34,982 bases of DNA from Gammaproteobacteria bacterium. GTDB lineage: Bacteria; Pseudomonadota; Gammaproteobacteria; Xanthomonadales; Wenzhouxiangellaceae. Under the pieces are notes generated by a model. It saw nothing but the letters and a program-made list of their open reading frames with translations, was not told the DNA's origin and did no database searches. The position numbers and the translations under genes were made by a program. Where the stretch lies: the NCBI GenBank assembly GCA_009908385.1, contig JAAAPE010000088.1, forward strand, positions 1-34,982, in the 5' to 3' direction. Shown one piece after another: positions 10,660-19,019 of the stretch. Numbering within the stretch: the stretch's first letter is position 1; each line of letters opens with the position of its first letter.

Positions 10660-12522
10660 ATGAATCGATTTCCACCCTGGAAGTACGCCCTGCTGATCAT
10701 CATCCTCGGCCTCGGGCTCGTCTACGCCCTGCCGAACCTCTTCGGCGAGGATCCGGCCGTGCAGGTTTCCTCGACCCGTGGCTTCGAACTGCAGCCCCAG
10801 ATCACCGATCGGGTCGAGAACGCGCTGTCGACCGCCAACGTCGAATACGGCGCGGCCGAGTTCTCGCCGCAGCGTTTGATGATCCGCTTCGACAACACCG
10901 AGCGGCAGCTGCGTGCCGCCGACGCGCTGAGGGAGTCCTTCGGCGAGGACTACGTCGTGGCGCTCAACCTCGCGCCCGCGACGCCCGGCTGGCTTTCGGC
11001 GCTCGGCGCCGAGCCGATGGTGCTCGGTCTCGACCTTCAGGGCGGCGTGCACTTCCTGATGCAGGTGGACATGGACGCCGCCCGCACCCAGCAGCTCGAG
11101 AGCTACGTCAGCGACCTGCGCAATATTCTGCGGGACGCCGGCATCCGCTACCGCTCGGTTCGAGTCGATCGCGAGTCCGTGGTCGCCGAACTTCGCAGCA
11201 CCGAGGATAGATCCGAGGCGCGCGAGGCGATCGAGCGTGAGCTCGGCACCGAGCTGGTCATCGAGAGCTTCGACGGGTCGCAGACGCAGAACCTGCGCCT
11301 GACCATCGAAGAGGATTACCTGCAGGAGCTGCAGAGCAACGCATTGCGCCAGAACATCACCACGCTGCGAAACCGTGTCAACGAGCTCGGCGTGGCCGAG
11401 CCGGTCATTCAGCAGCAGGGTTCCAACCGCATCGTCGTTCAGCTGCCGGGCGTGCAGGACACCGCCGAGGCCAAGCGCGTCATCGGTGCCACCGCGACCG
11501 TGGAGTACCGCGCGGTCGACGAGCAGAACGATCCCTACGAAGCCGAGCGCACGGGTCGGGTTCCGCCCGGTTCGAAGCTCTACTATGACCGCAACGAGCA
11601 GCCGATCCTGCTCTCGCGAGAGGTGATCGCCTCCGGTGACAACCTGATCGGCGCGGCGGCCGGATTCGACCAGCAGTCAGGGCAGCCCAACGTCGTGGTC
11701 ACGCTCGATGGCGTCGGCGCCCGCCGCATGCTCGAGCACACGAGCGAGAACGTCGGCAACCGCATGGCGGTGGTGTTCATCGAGCACCGGCCCGAAACGC
11801 GCATGGTCGACGGCGAGGAAGTGCCCACGACCCGCCGGGTCGAAGAGGTCATTTCCGCCGCGGTCACTCGCGAGCCTTTCGGCAAGCGCTTCCAGACCAC
11901 CGGGCTCGGTTCGGCGACCGAGGCGGCCCAGCTGGCCATGCTGCTGCGTGCCGGCGCGCTTGCCGCGCCGATGCAGATCATCGAGGAGCGCACCGTCGGC
12001 CCGAGCCTCGGCCAGGACAACATCGACCAGGGCTTCCAGTCGGTGGTCATCGGTTTCGCCCTGGTGCTCGTCCTGATGGCCGTCTATTACCGGGTCTTCG
12101 GCCTGGTCGCCAACCTGGCCCTGACCGCGAACCTGGTGCTGATCGTGGCGCTGCTGTCGATGCTGGGTGCGACGCTGACCCTGCCGGGCATTGCCGGCAT
12201 CGTGTTGACGGTCGGCATGGCGGTCGACGCCAATGTGCTGATCTTCGAGCGAATCCGCGAGGAGCTGCGCAACGGCAATACGCCGCAGGCCTCGATTCGG
12301 GCCGGCTACGAGAAGGCCTTCTCGACCATCGCCGACGCCAACGTCACCACCCTGATCGCGGCCGTCGTGCTGTTCATGTTCGGCACCGGCCCGATCAAGG
12401 GCTTCGCGGTCACGCTTAGCCTGGGTATCGTGACCTCCATGTTCACCGCCATCCTGGGCACGCGCGGCGTCATCAGCCTGATCTACGGCGGCCGCAAGCG
12501 CGTCAAGTCCCTGACCATCTGA
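10660..12522 (+). CDS. secD: Protein translocase subunit SecD
   Basis: A 620-residue inner-membrane protein. With SecF it uses the proton gradient to pull exported proteins through SecYEG. It begins MNRFPPWKYALLIIILGLG (first membrane helix), has a large periplasmic P1 region with LGLDLQGGVHFLMQVD, and ends with five membrane helices after residue ~450 that include GIVLTVGMAVDANVLIFERIREE. Length fits gammaproteobacterial SecD (~615). It lies 51 bases after yajC and 16 bases before secF. Confidence 0.98.
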   Translation: MNRFPPWKYALLIIILGLGLVYALPNLFGEDPAVQVSSTRGFELQPQITDRVENALSTANVEYGAAEFSPQRLMIRFDNTERQLRAADALRESFGEDYVVALNLAPATPGWLSALGAEPMVLGLDLQGGVHFLMQVDMDAARTQQLESYVSDLRNILRDAGIRYRSVRVDRESVVAELRSTEDRSEAREAIERELGTELVIESFDGSQTQNLRLTIEEDYLQELQSNALRQNITTLRNRVNELGVAEPVIQQQGSNRIVVQLPGVQDTAEAKRVIGATATVEYRAVDEQNDPYEAERTGRVPPGSKLYYDRNEQPILLSREVIASGDNLIGAAAGFDQQSGQPNVVVTLDGVGARRMLEHTSENVGNRMAVVFIEHRPETRMVDGEEVPTTRRVEEVISAAVTREPFGKRFQTTGLGSATEAAQLAMLLRAGALAAPMQIIEERTVGPSLGQDNIDQGFQSVVIGFALVLVLMAVYYRVFGLVANLALTANLVLIVALLSMLGATLTLPGIAGIVLTVGMAVDANVLIFERIREELRNGNTPQASIRAGYEKAFSTIADANVTTLIAAVVLFMFGTGPIKGFAVTLSLGIVTSMFTAILGTRGVISLIYGGRKRVKSLTI

Positions 12523-12538
12523 GGAACGCGGAATCTTT

Positions 12539-13510
12539 ATGGACATCATCAAAAGCGACACCAAGATCAATTTCCTGCGCTTCAGCAATGTGGCGCTGAT
12601 GCTCTCGGCGCTGGTGCTCATCGCCGGCATCGTCTCGCTGTCCGTCCGCGGCCTGAACTTCGGTCTGGACTTCACCGGCGGCACCCTGATCGAGCTGCAT
12701 TATCCCGAGGCGCCGGAGCTGTCCGAAGTTCGTCAGGCGCTCGAGAACGAAGGCTTCGACGAGTTCGTCGTTCAGACCTTCGGAACGGCCAGAGACATCG
12801 TCGTGCGGATCCCCGTCGGCGAGGACGGCGAGACCAGCGCGGATGTCAGCACACGTGTCCTCGAGACCCTCTCGGGCCAGATGGCGAATATCGAGATGCG
12901 CCGTGTCGAGTTCGTCGGGCCGCAGATCGGGCAGGAACTGGCCGAGCAGGGCGGCCTCGCGCTGCTCTACGTGCTGATCGGTGTGCTGATCTACATTTCC
13001 TTCCGCTTCCAGTGGCGCTTCGCCGTGGGCGCGGTCAGCGCCCTGGTGCACGACGTGCTGCTCGTGGTGGGTGTGCTGTCGATCTTCCAGGTCAGTTTCG
13101 ACCTGACCGTGGTCGCGGCCATCCTCGCCGTCATCGGCTACTCGCTCAACGACACCATCGTCGTGTATGACCGCTTGCGCGAGAATTTCCAGACCAAGCG
13201 CAAGGGCTCGCCGGAGGAGCTGACCAACCTGTCGATCAACCAGATGCTCGGCCGGACCCTGATGACCTCGCTGACCACGCTGCTGGTGCTCATCGCGCTG
13301 TTCTACTTCGGTGGCGAGATCATCCACGCCTTCGCCTTCACGCTGATCGTGGGCGTGTTCGTCGGGACCTACTCCTCGGTTTACGTCGCCGGCAGCATGG
13401 CGGTCAAGCTCGGCGTCTCGAAGATGGACCTGATGCCGGTGCAGAAGGAAGGGGCCGACCAGCCGGATACCGAAGTCCTGCCGGAGCGATTCCGCAACCG
13501 CGATGCTTGA
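12539..13510 (+). CDS. secF: Protein translocase subunit SecF
   Basis: A 323-residue partner of SecD in the inner membrane. The family motifs are LNFGLDFTGGTLIEL near the N-terminus, then GYSLNDTIVVYDRLRENF and NQMLGRTLMTSLTTLL. Six membrane segments are expected and visible. A GAGGA lies about 14 bases before the ATG. Its last 8 bases overlap the start of an exported small protein, which suggests that gene is read from the same message. Confidence 0.98.
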   Translation: MDIIKSDTKINFLRFSNVALMLSALVLIAGIVSLSVRGLNFGLDFTGGTLIELHYPEAPELSEVRQALENEGFDEFVVQTFGTARDIVVRIPVGEDGETSADVSTRVLETLSGQMANIEMRRVEFVGPQIGQELAEQGGLALLYVLIGVLIYISFRFQWRFAVGAVSALVHDVLLVVGVLSIFQVSFDLTVVAAILAVIGYSLNDTIVVYDRLRENFQTKRKGSPEELTNLSINQMLGRTLMTSLTTLLVLIALFYFGGEIIHAFAFTLIVGVFVGTYSSVYVAGSMAVKLGVSKMDLMPVQKEGADQPDTEVLPERFRNRDA

Positions 13511-13961
13511 TGCCGCGGCCGGCCGGCGCTGCGCCTGCGGCCTGCTGGTAGCCATGCTGCTGGGCGCGTCGCCGGCGCAGGCGGCCGAACGCTACATGAT
13601 CGAGATGGCGCTGTGGATCGAGGGCAGCAAGCGGGGCGAGCCGATGCTGATCGTCGAGCCCGGAGAGCCCGCCGAAATCTCGTCGACCGATCCCGAAGGC
13701 GAAAACGGCTGGCGGATCGAACTCGAGGTCGAGCCCCCGGCCCCGATCGATGGCGGCGCCGGGGGTGCGATCTGGCTCCACCTGTCGATCCACCGGCTCG
13801 TCGACGGAAACTGGCAGTACCTGACCCATTCGATGCTCGGCGTGCCCGAGGGCGAAAGCAATACCCTCTCGGTGGCCAGCGGTGACGGGGAATCCGGACG
13901 GGACGATGCGCTCGTCCACCTGACCGCCGTCCTCTCCCGCTTGCAGCCCGCAGACGGCTGA
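13503..13961 (+). CDS. Small exported protein of unknown function, coupled to secF
   Basis: A 152-residue protein with a signal peptide (hydrophobic stretch about residues 12-25, cleavage likely after AQA). The mature part is beta-rich: RYMIEMALWIEGSKRGEPML, a VEPGEPAEI segment, an acidic DPEGENGWRIELEVE segment and SIHRLVDGNWQYLTHSMLGV. It has no cysteines outside the signal region and no catalytic motif that I recognise. The ATG at 13503 lies 8 bases inside the secF end, so translation is probably coupled to SecF. The position hints at an envelope or export role, but that is inference only. No family name can be given. Confidence 0.8.
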   Translation: MLDAAAGRRCACGLLVAMLLGASPAQAAERYMIEMALWIEGSKRGEPMLIVEPGEPAEISSTDPEGENGWRIELEVEPPAPIDGGAGGAIWLHLSIHRLVDGNWQYLTHSMLGVPEGESNTLSVASGDGESGRDDALVHLTAVLSRLQPADG

Positions 13962-13984
13962 ACCGCCTCCGGGTCGCCGGCCTG

Positions 13985-14002
13985 TGGCGGCATCGACCGC
14001 CA
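13985..14002 (+). terminator. Short hairpin between the secF-linked gene and the kinase
   Basis: A 6-base stem (TGGCGG 13985-13990, CCGCCA 13997-14002) with a 6-base loop lies 24 bases after the stop codon. It lacks a T-run, so it is a weak candidate only. Confidence 0.25.
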
Positions 14003-14046
14003 TCGCTTAACCTGTAGCCGTCCCAGAACGGTCGAGCCTTTCGCCC

Positions 14047-16482
14047 ATGGCCGAACGTCCAGCCGCCGATCGATATCGCGAGGCCAAGGCCATCGCTTTC
14101 GAAGCGCTCGATCTCGCTCCCGGCGAGCGAGAGGCCTTCGTGGCGTCGCGCTGCGCGGACGACGCCGACCTGCGGCGCGAGGTCGACTGGCTGATCGCCG
14201 CCGGCGAAGACGACAGCGACGACGACGTGCCCGAGAGTTTCCAGTCCGCGGCGCGCAGCGCCCTCAGGGACGTGTCGCTGGAAGTCCCGCTGCCGCGCAA
14301 CTACCGTCTTCTGCGGCGGCTCAGCCAGGGCGGCATGGGTATCGTCTACCTGGCCGAACGGGTCGACGGTGATATCCGGCAGCAGGTCGCGTTCAAGCTG
14401 CTCCACCTGAGTGAATCCGACAACCAGGCCGTTGCGCGTCGCTTCGCGACCGAGCGCGGCATCCTGTCGCGGCTCAACCACCCATGGATCGCCCACCTCA
14501 TCGACGGCGGACTGACGGCGGAAGGCCGACCCTTCCTGGCGACCGAATACGTCGACGGGGAGCGGATCGACCGCTGGTGCAGTCAGCGGGAGCTCGGCAC
14601 GGAGCAGCGGATCGAACTGTTTCTCAAGGTCTGCGAGGCGGTCGACTACGCCCACCGGCACATGGTCATCCACCGCGATCTGAAGCCGTCGAACATCATG
14701 GTGACCGACGCCGGCGAGCCGAAGCTCCTGGATTTCGGCGTCGCGCGCCTGCTCGACGCCGAAGAGCAGGCAGCGGAGGGAGGCGCCGGTCAGGCCCAGG
14801 GCCTGACGCTCGCCTACGCCAGCCCGGAACAGATCGAGGGCCGTGGATTGAGTGCGGCCACCGACGTCTATTCGCTGGGCGTGCTGCTCTACGAATTGGT
14901 CGCCGGACACGGGCCCTTCACGGGCCTGGAGTCCGAAGCTCGCCTGCGCGAAGCGGTGCTGGCGGGTGACTGGCCCGCGCCTTCGGAGCGCGGCGGGGGC
15001 GTCGAGGCGGATGTCGAGGCGATCATCGCCCGGGCCATGCACCGCGAGGTCGATGGCCGCTACGACTCGGTGCGGGCGCTGGCCGAGGATCTCAGGCGTT
15101 ATCTCGCGCATCGACCCGTCCGCGCCCGGGATGGCGGCGCCGTATATCGGGCCGGTCGCTTCATTCGGCGCCACCGCCTGGCCCTCGCCGTCGGCGTCGG
15201 CATGCTCTCCCTGCTCGTGGCCTTTCTCGCCGATCGTGAGATGCAGATCGACCGGATAGCCTGGGAAAGGGATCGCGCCGAAGCGGTCACGCGCTTCATG
15301 AACGAACTGTTCGCCGGCGCCGACTCCCTGCCTTCTCGCGGTAACGAAGTCACCGTGCGGGAAATCCTCGACCTCGGGACCCGGCAGCTCGAGCGCACGG
15401 GCGCCGATAACCCGGCCATGCTGGGATCGATGTACCTGGCCCTGGGGCAGGCCTACAACGGGCTGGGGCTGGGCGAGCAGGCGCTACCGCTGCTCGAGCG
15501 AGCCCGGGAGGTCCTGGCGTCCAGATCGGATCTGGCCGCCAGCGCGATGATCGAGGCCGAGCTGGCCGCGGCCTACGACTCGGCCGGTCGCGCGGCCGAC
15601 GCGATCGCCGCCGACGAACGCGCGATCGACCTGTTCGAGCGCGCGCCGGGTGACCACGACGACAGCCTGCTGCGTAGCGGCATAAGAAAGCTCCGCAACC
15701 ACGCCAACGTGCTCGACATACCGCTCGAAGAGGTCGTGGTGGGCCTGGAGGCAATCATCGCCGAACTCGAAGCACGCGCCGGCGCGGACCCCGAGCTGCT
15801 GTTCGAGGCCAAGGCGGCCCTGGTCGGCGCCCAGGTGGTGGGTCGCAATGCCGAGCAGGCCGTGGCGACAGCCGCGGAAGTCCGGGACCTGGCCGAGCGG
15901 CTCTACCGGGACGGGGACCCGCGGCGCCTCCGCGGCCGGTATGTCTACGCGACGGCGCTGATGCTGCGCGATCCCGAATCCGCGGTCGCGATGTTCGAGG
16001 ACCTGATCGCCGATCACGAACGGATGGTCGGTCCCAGCCAGCGCCTGGCCAATACCATCGGCAACTTCGGCGTGGCGCTGTCGAGAATCGGGCGCACCCG
16101 CGAGAGCATGGACTCGTTCGCGCGCGCGGCGGAGATGATCGAACGCACCGTCGGCCGCGACCACTACCTGTTCCGGCTGTCCATGACCAATCTCGCGGCA
16201 CTGCGCCTGCGCGCCGGTGAAGCGCAGGAGGCGGAGCGGCTGATTCGCGACATCCTGCCCGAGCTCGAAAGCCGCCACCTGGAGTTCGGGGGCGTCGAGA
16301 CGCGCTACTGGGCCTCGGCGCTCGAAGTCCTCGCCGGGGCGGAGCTGATGCAGGGCCGTGCGGACGGCGCCGCGTCCCGCTACCGCGCAGCCCTGGCCGT
16401 GCTCGAAGGAGAGGGCGAGGAAGAGTGGCCCGCGCTGCGGGCGCGAATCGCCGGCAAACTCGATCAGCTCGACGGTCGGTAG
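14047..16482 (+). CDS. Transmembrane Ser/Thr protein kinase with C-terminal TPR repeats
   Basis: An 811-residue Hanks-type kinase. An acidic N-terminal leader of about 85 residues precedes the kinase domain (about 85-355). Visible motifs are the glycine loop LSQGGMGIVYLAE, the ATP lysine in VAFKLLH (Lys117), HRDLKPSN (Asp211), LLDFGVA (Asp229) and the YASPEQ activation segment. The first glycine of the loop is replaced by Ser93; the other three remain. One membrane helix spans about 378-396. The remaining ~410 residues are helical with TPR-like repeats (MYLALGQAYNGLGLGEQALP), probably a sensor or partner-binding region. The gene ends 6 bases from the convergent ECF sigma gene. Kinases of this form are often beside such sigma factors, so the sigma is the likely partner or substrate. 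Confidence 0.93.
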   Translation: MAERPAADRYREAKAIAFEALDLAPGEREAFVASRCADDADLRREVDWLIAAGEDDSDDDVPESFQSAARSALRDVSLEVPLPRNYRLLRRLSQGGMGIVYLAERVDGDIRQQVAFKLLHLSESDNQAVARRFATERGILSRLNHPWIAHLIDGGLTAEGRPFLATEYVDGERIDRWCSQRELGTEQRIELFLKVCEAVDYAHRHMVIHRDLKPSNIMVTDAGEPKLLDFGVARLLDAEEQAAEGGAGQAQGLTLAYASPEQIEGRGLSAATDVYSLGVLLYELVAGHGPFTGLESEARLREAVLAGDWPAPSERGGGVEADVEAIIARAMHREVDGRYDSVRALAEDLRRYLAHRPVRARDGGAVYRAGRFIRRHRLALAVGVGMLSLLVAFLADREMQIDRIAWERDRAEAVTRFMNELFAGADSLPSRGNEVTVREILDLGTRQLERTGADNPAMLGSMYLALGQAYNGLGLGEQALPLLERAREVLASRSDLAASAMIEAELAAAYDSAGRAADAIAADERAIDLFERAPGDHDDSLLRSGIRKLRNHANVLDIPLEEVVVGLEAIIAELEARAGADPELLFEAKAALVGAQVVGRNAEQAVATAAEVRDLAERLYRDGDPRRLRGRYVYATALMLRDPESAVAMFEDLIADHERMVGPSQRLANTIGNFGVALSRIGRTRESMDSFARAAEMIERTVGRDHYLFRLSMTNLAALRLRAGEAQEAERLIRDILPELESRHLEFGGVETRYWASALEVLAGAELMQGRADGAASRYRAALAVLEGEGEEEWPALRARIAGKLDQLDGR

Positions 16483-16488
16483 GGGGCG

Positions 16489-17064
16489 CTATCCGCCCTC
16501 TGACAGGCGGCGCTTGAGCCAGGCCCGGGCCATCCGCCATTCGCGCGCCACGGTGGAGCGGGAAATGTCCAGGGTCTGGGCCGTTTCGTCCATGCTCAGG
16601 CCGGCGAAGTAGCGCAGTTCCACGATGCGCGCCTGGCGCTCGTCGATTTCGGCGAGTTGCTCGAGCACCTCGTCGATGGCGATCAGTTCCGAGCCCAGCG
16701 CCTCACCGGATTCCGACTCCTCGAATTCGACGCGCAGGTGCTCCTGGGGTCGCTTGTCGGCGTTGCGCTTGCGGGCATAGTCGACCAGGACGCGGCGCAT
16801 GATCGTGGCGGCCACCAGCACGAACTCGCTACGGTTCTGCCAGCTTTCATACTCCTGGCCGGCCAGGCGCAGGTAGGCTTCGTTGATCAGGGCCGTCGGC
16901 TGCAGAGTGTGGTCCTGCCGCTGCCGTGACAGCTGGCGGGCGGCTAGGGCGCGCAGCTCGTCGTAGACCAGGGGCAGCATGCTCGCCAGGGAAGCCTCCC
17001 CCCGCTCGGTACAGCGCCTGACGATGGCTTCCAGTTCGGCGGGGTGGTTCGGCGACGGCGGCAT
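16489..17064 (-). CDS. ECF-type sigma-70 factor of the TIGR02999-like group
   Basis: A 191-residue sigma factor with region 2 (about residues 22-90) and region 4 (about 135-185). Region 4 carries LRYFAGLSMDETAQTLDIS and the helix-turn-helix end RSTVAREWRMARAWLKRRL. In region 2 the usual acidic DAEDxxQE motif is absent; the aligned stretch is HTLQPTALINEAYLRL, with Thr53 and Thr57. In one studied ECF group (EcfP/PknT of Vibrio parahaemolyticus) a missing acidic motif is made good by threonine phosphorylation from a linked kinase. The convergent kinase gene makes the same scheme plausible here. ATG at 17064 is preferred; a GTG at 17127 would add 21 residues. No anti-sigma gene is visible. Confidence 0.9.
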   Translation of the reverse strand: MPPSPNHPAELEAIVRRCTERGEASLASMLPLVYDELRALAARQLSRQRQDHTLQPTALINEAYLRLAGQEYESWQNRSEFVLVAATIMRRVLVDYARKRNADKRPQEHLRVEFEESESGEALGSELIAIDEVLEQLAEIDERQARIVELRYFAGLSMDETAQTLDISRSTVAREWRMARAWLKRRLSEGG

Positions 17065-17122
17065 TCCGGTCGGATCGACGTGGGCGAGTCTCAATGCTAC
17101 CGCATTGTCGCGGCAGCGCGAT

Positions 17123-17152
17123 TTCACTTTATGTGTCCGACTGCACTACAAT
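17123..17152 (+). promoter_or_regulatory. Candidate sigma-70 promoter for the 17189 gene
   Basis: TTCACT at 17123-17128 and TACAAT at 17147-17152 are separated by 18 bases. The predicted transcript starts near 17159, and an AGGGG ribosome site lies at 17177-17181, before the TTG start. Confidence 0.5.
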
Positions 17153-17188
17153 GCCCGCAATGCAGATTCGCACGTCAGGGGACGCTTC

Positions 17189-17728
17189 TTGAAAATCGCC
17201 GCAGGCACGGCCGTCCTGTTGATGCTCGCGTGGTCGTTTCCGGCCGCCGGCGAGGATCGTCCCGGCTGCCTGATCGCACCCGGCGACCTGGCCGCGCGGT
17301 CGGCCTCGGACGGTCCGGCGATGATCGATCTGCCGGGTGGACCCGCCGGCGTCGAGCCTTCTTGCAGCGGCCTTCGCCTCGAAGGCGTAGCGGTGCGCCT
17401 GCCGCTGGGCAGTCGGCACGACATCACCCTGCATGTCAGAACGGGTCAGGGCGACTGGCGCGCGCTCGACGGCGAGGGCAGGGTGGTCGGCTGGGTCGGA
17501 ATCGACGCCAGCCGGCGCCATCCCGACAGCGTGGTCGTCAGCATCCGATCGCCCCGCGAAGGCGTCCCGGGAGAACGCTCGGACGCGACGCTGGTGTTCG
17601 AGCCGGCATCGGTCGCAGAAGATATCCTGACGATCCCGGTCGAGCTGGAACTCGTCGAGGAAGCGCCCATGTTCCGCGACGAGTTCGACGTCGATCCGGT
17701 CATCGGCCAGTTCAGCCTGGTTTACTGA
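17189..17728 (+). CDS. Exported protein of unknown function, TTG start
   Basis: A 179-residue predicted exported protein. No ATG or GTG gives a sensible start, but TTG at 17189 lies 7 bases after AGGGG and opens directly into a signal peptide (LKIAAGTAVLLMLAWSFPAAG). The mature protein has two cysteines (Cys in RPGCLIAPG and in EPSCSGLRLEG) that may form a disulfide, followed by a beta-rich region. It ends MFRDEFDVDPVIGQFSLVY. The MFRDEFD part resembles IFSDRFE at the end of the protein at 32204-32497. No family or function is recognised. It is divergent from the ECF sigma gene, so it is a possible target of that sigma. Confidence 0.75.
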   Translation: MKIAAGTAVLLMLAWSFPAAGEDRPGCLIAPGDLAARSASDGPAMIDLPGGPAGVEPSCSGLRLEGVAVRLPLGSRHDITLHVRTGQGDWRALDGEGRVVGWVGIDASRRHPDSVVVSIRSPREGVPGERSDATLVFEPASVAEDILTIPVELELVEEAPMFRDEFDVDPVIGQFSLVY

Positions 17729-17739
17729 TCGGTTCAGCC

Positions 17740-17759
17740 CGGGCCCGCTCCGGGGCCCG
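17740..17759. terminator. GC hairpin between the 17189 gene and convergent hutI
   Basis: A 7-base stem (17740-17746 and 17753-17759) with a 6-base loop lies in the 57-base convergent gap. No strong T-run is present on either side. It could serve both strands. Confidence 0.35.
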
Positions 17760-17785
17760 CACACCGCTTCATTCTCTAAACGGAT

Positions 17786-19006
17786 TCAGGCCGCGGCGAT
17801 CCATCGCCCGGACTTGAGCGTACGTCGACAGGCGTTGGGACGGAAGTGATACAGCCAGTGGTTGATGTCGGGGGCGTCGATCACGGCCAGGTCGGCGCGA
17901 TATCCCGGCATCAGACTGCCATGCGTTCCCGCCATGCCGATCGCACGCGCGGCGTGGCTGGTGACGCCTCGCAGGACTTCGGCCGGGCTCATCCGCTGGT
18001 GCACCGCGGCGAGCGTCATGGCCAGGTGAAGGTGGTAGCTCGGGGCCGAACCGGGGTTGAAGTCGGTGGCCACGGCCACCCGGGCGCCCGCCTCGATCCA
18101 CTTGCGCGCCGGCAGAAAGGGTTCACGCAGGTAGAGCGAGGCGATAGGCAGGCTGACGGCCACCGTATCGGCCGCGGCCATGGCCCGGATATCCGCATCC
18201 GAGGCGTACTCGAGGTGTTCGGCCGACACGGCGCCGAGCTCGGCGGCCAGGCCGGCGCCGCCGCCGGCGGAAAGCTGGTCGGCGTGGATCTTGACGCCCA
18301 GTCCGTTCGACCTGGCGGACTCGAGAATGCGTCGTCCCTCGTCCAGGCTGAAGGCCTTGTCCTCGATGAACGCGTCGCAGAAGCGGGCCAGCCCGCGCTC
18401 CGCGACCTCCGGGATCAGTGAGTCGCAGAGTAGCGAGACGTAATCGTCACGCTCGTCGCGGTACTCCACCGGCACGAGGTGCGCTCCCAGAAAGGTCGGG
18501 ATGATCTCGATCGGCTGTGCCGCTGCGAGCGCCCGATAGACTTCCAGCTGCTTGATTTCATTGTCTCGGTCCAGCCCGTAGCCGGATTTCGCTTCCACCG
18601 TCGTCACTCCGAGCCCGGCCATGTCGGCCAGCACCCGGGATGCTCTTTCGCGCAGCGTGGACGCGTCGGCTTCGCGCGTGGCCCGCACCGTCGCGTTGAT
18701 GCCCCCGCCGGCGGCCTGGATTTCCTGGTAGCTGGCGCCCTCGAGCCGGGCGGCGAATTCGTCGCCGCGCCAGCCGCCGAAGCACAGGTGGGTGTGGCAA
18801 TCGATCAGTCCGGGTACCACGCATCCCCCGCCGGCGTCGAAGGTCTGTGCTTCGGAGAATTGCCGGGGCAGTTCCGAGGCCGGACCCGCGTAGCGAATCG
18901 TGTCGCCTTCCCAGACGACCGCAGCGTCGTTTACAGCATCGACCTCGTCATGTGCACCGTCCGCCGGTACGCGGTACAGGGTCGATATGTTGGTCAGTAC
19001 CTGCAT
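17786..19006 (-). CDS. hutI: Imidazolonepropionase
   Basis: A 406-residue amidohydrolase that hydrolyses 4-imidazolone-5-propanoate to N-formimino-L-glutamate, the third step of histidine degradation, in the cytosol. Metal ligands are in VPGLIDCHTHLCFGG (H-x-H), with KIHADQLSAGGG and SAEHLEYAS farther on, and the acidic ligand in VATDFNPGSAPS. EAKSGYGLD is also typical. Length fits the family (~405). The ATG at 19006 follows AAAAGG by 6 bases on the minus strand. It is the last hut gene on this strand. A 183-base gap containing an inverted repeat separates it from hutH. Confidence 0.97.
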   Translation of the reverse strand: MQVLTNISTLYRVPADGAHDEVDAVNDAAVVWEGDTIRYAGPASELPRQFSEAQTFDAGGGCVVPGLIDCHTHLCFGGWRGDEFAARLEGASYQEIQAAGGGINATVRATREADASTLRERASRVLADMAGLGVTTVEAKSGYGLDRDNEIKQLEVYRALAAAQPIEIIPTFLGAHLVPVEYRDERDDYVSLLCDSLIPEVAERGLARFCDAFIEDKAFSLDEGRRILESARSNGLGVKIHADQLSAGGGAGLAAELGAVSAEHLEYASDADIRAMAAADTVAVSLPIASLYLREPFLPARKWIEAGARVAVATDFNPGSAPSYHLHLAMTLAAVHQRMSPAEVLRGVTSHAARAIGMAGTHGSLMPGYRADLAVIDAPDINHWLYHFRPNACRRTLKSGRWIAAA

Positions 19007-19019
19007 GGAGAACCTTTTT

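Noticed and set aside
13381-15174. Long minus-strand frame across secF, the small exported gene and the kinase
   Set aside because: It runs across three supported genes and shows low-complexity arginine-rich stretches typical of shadow frames.
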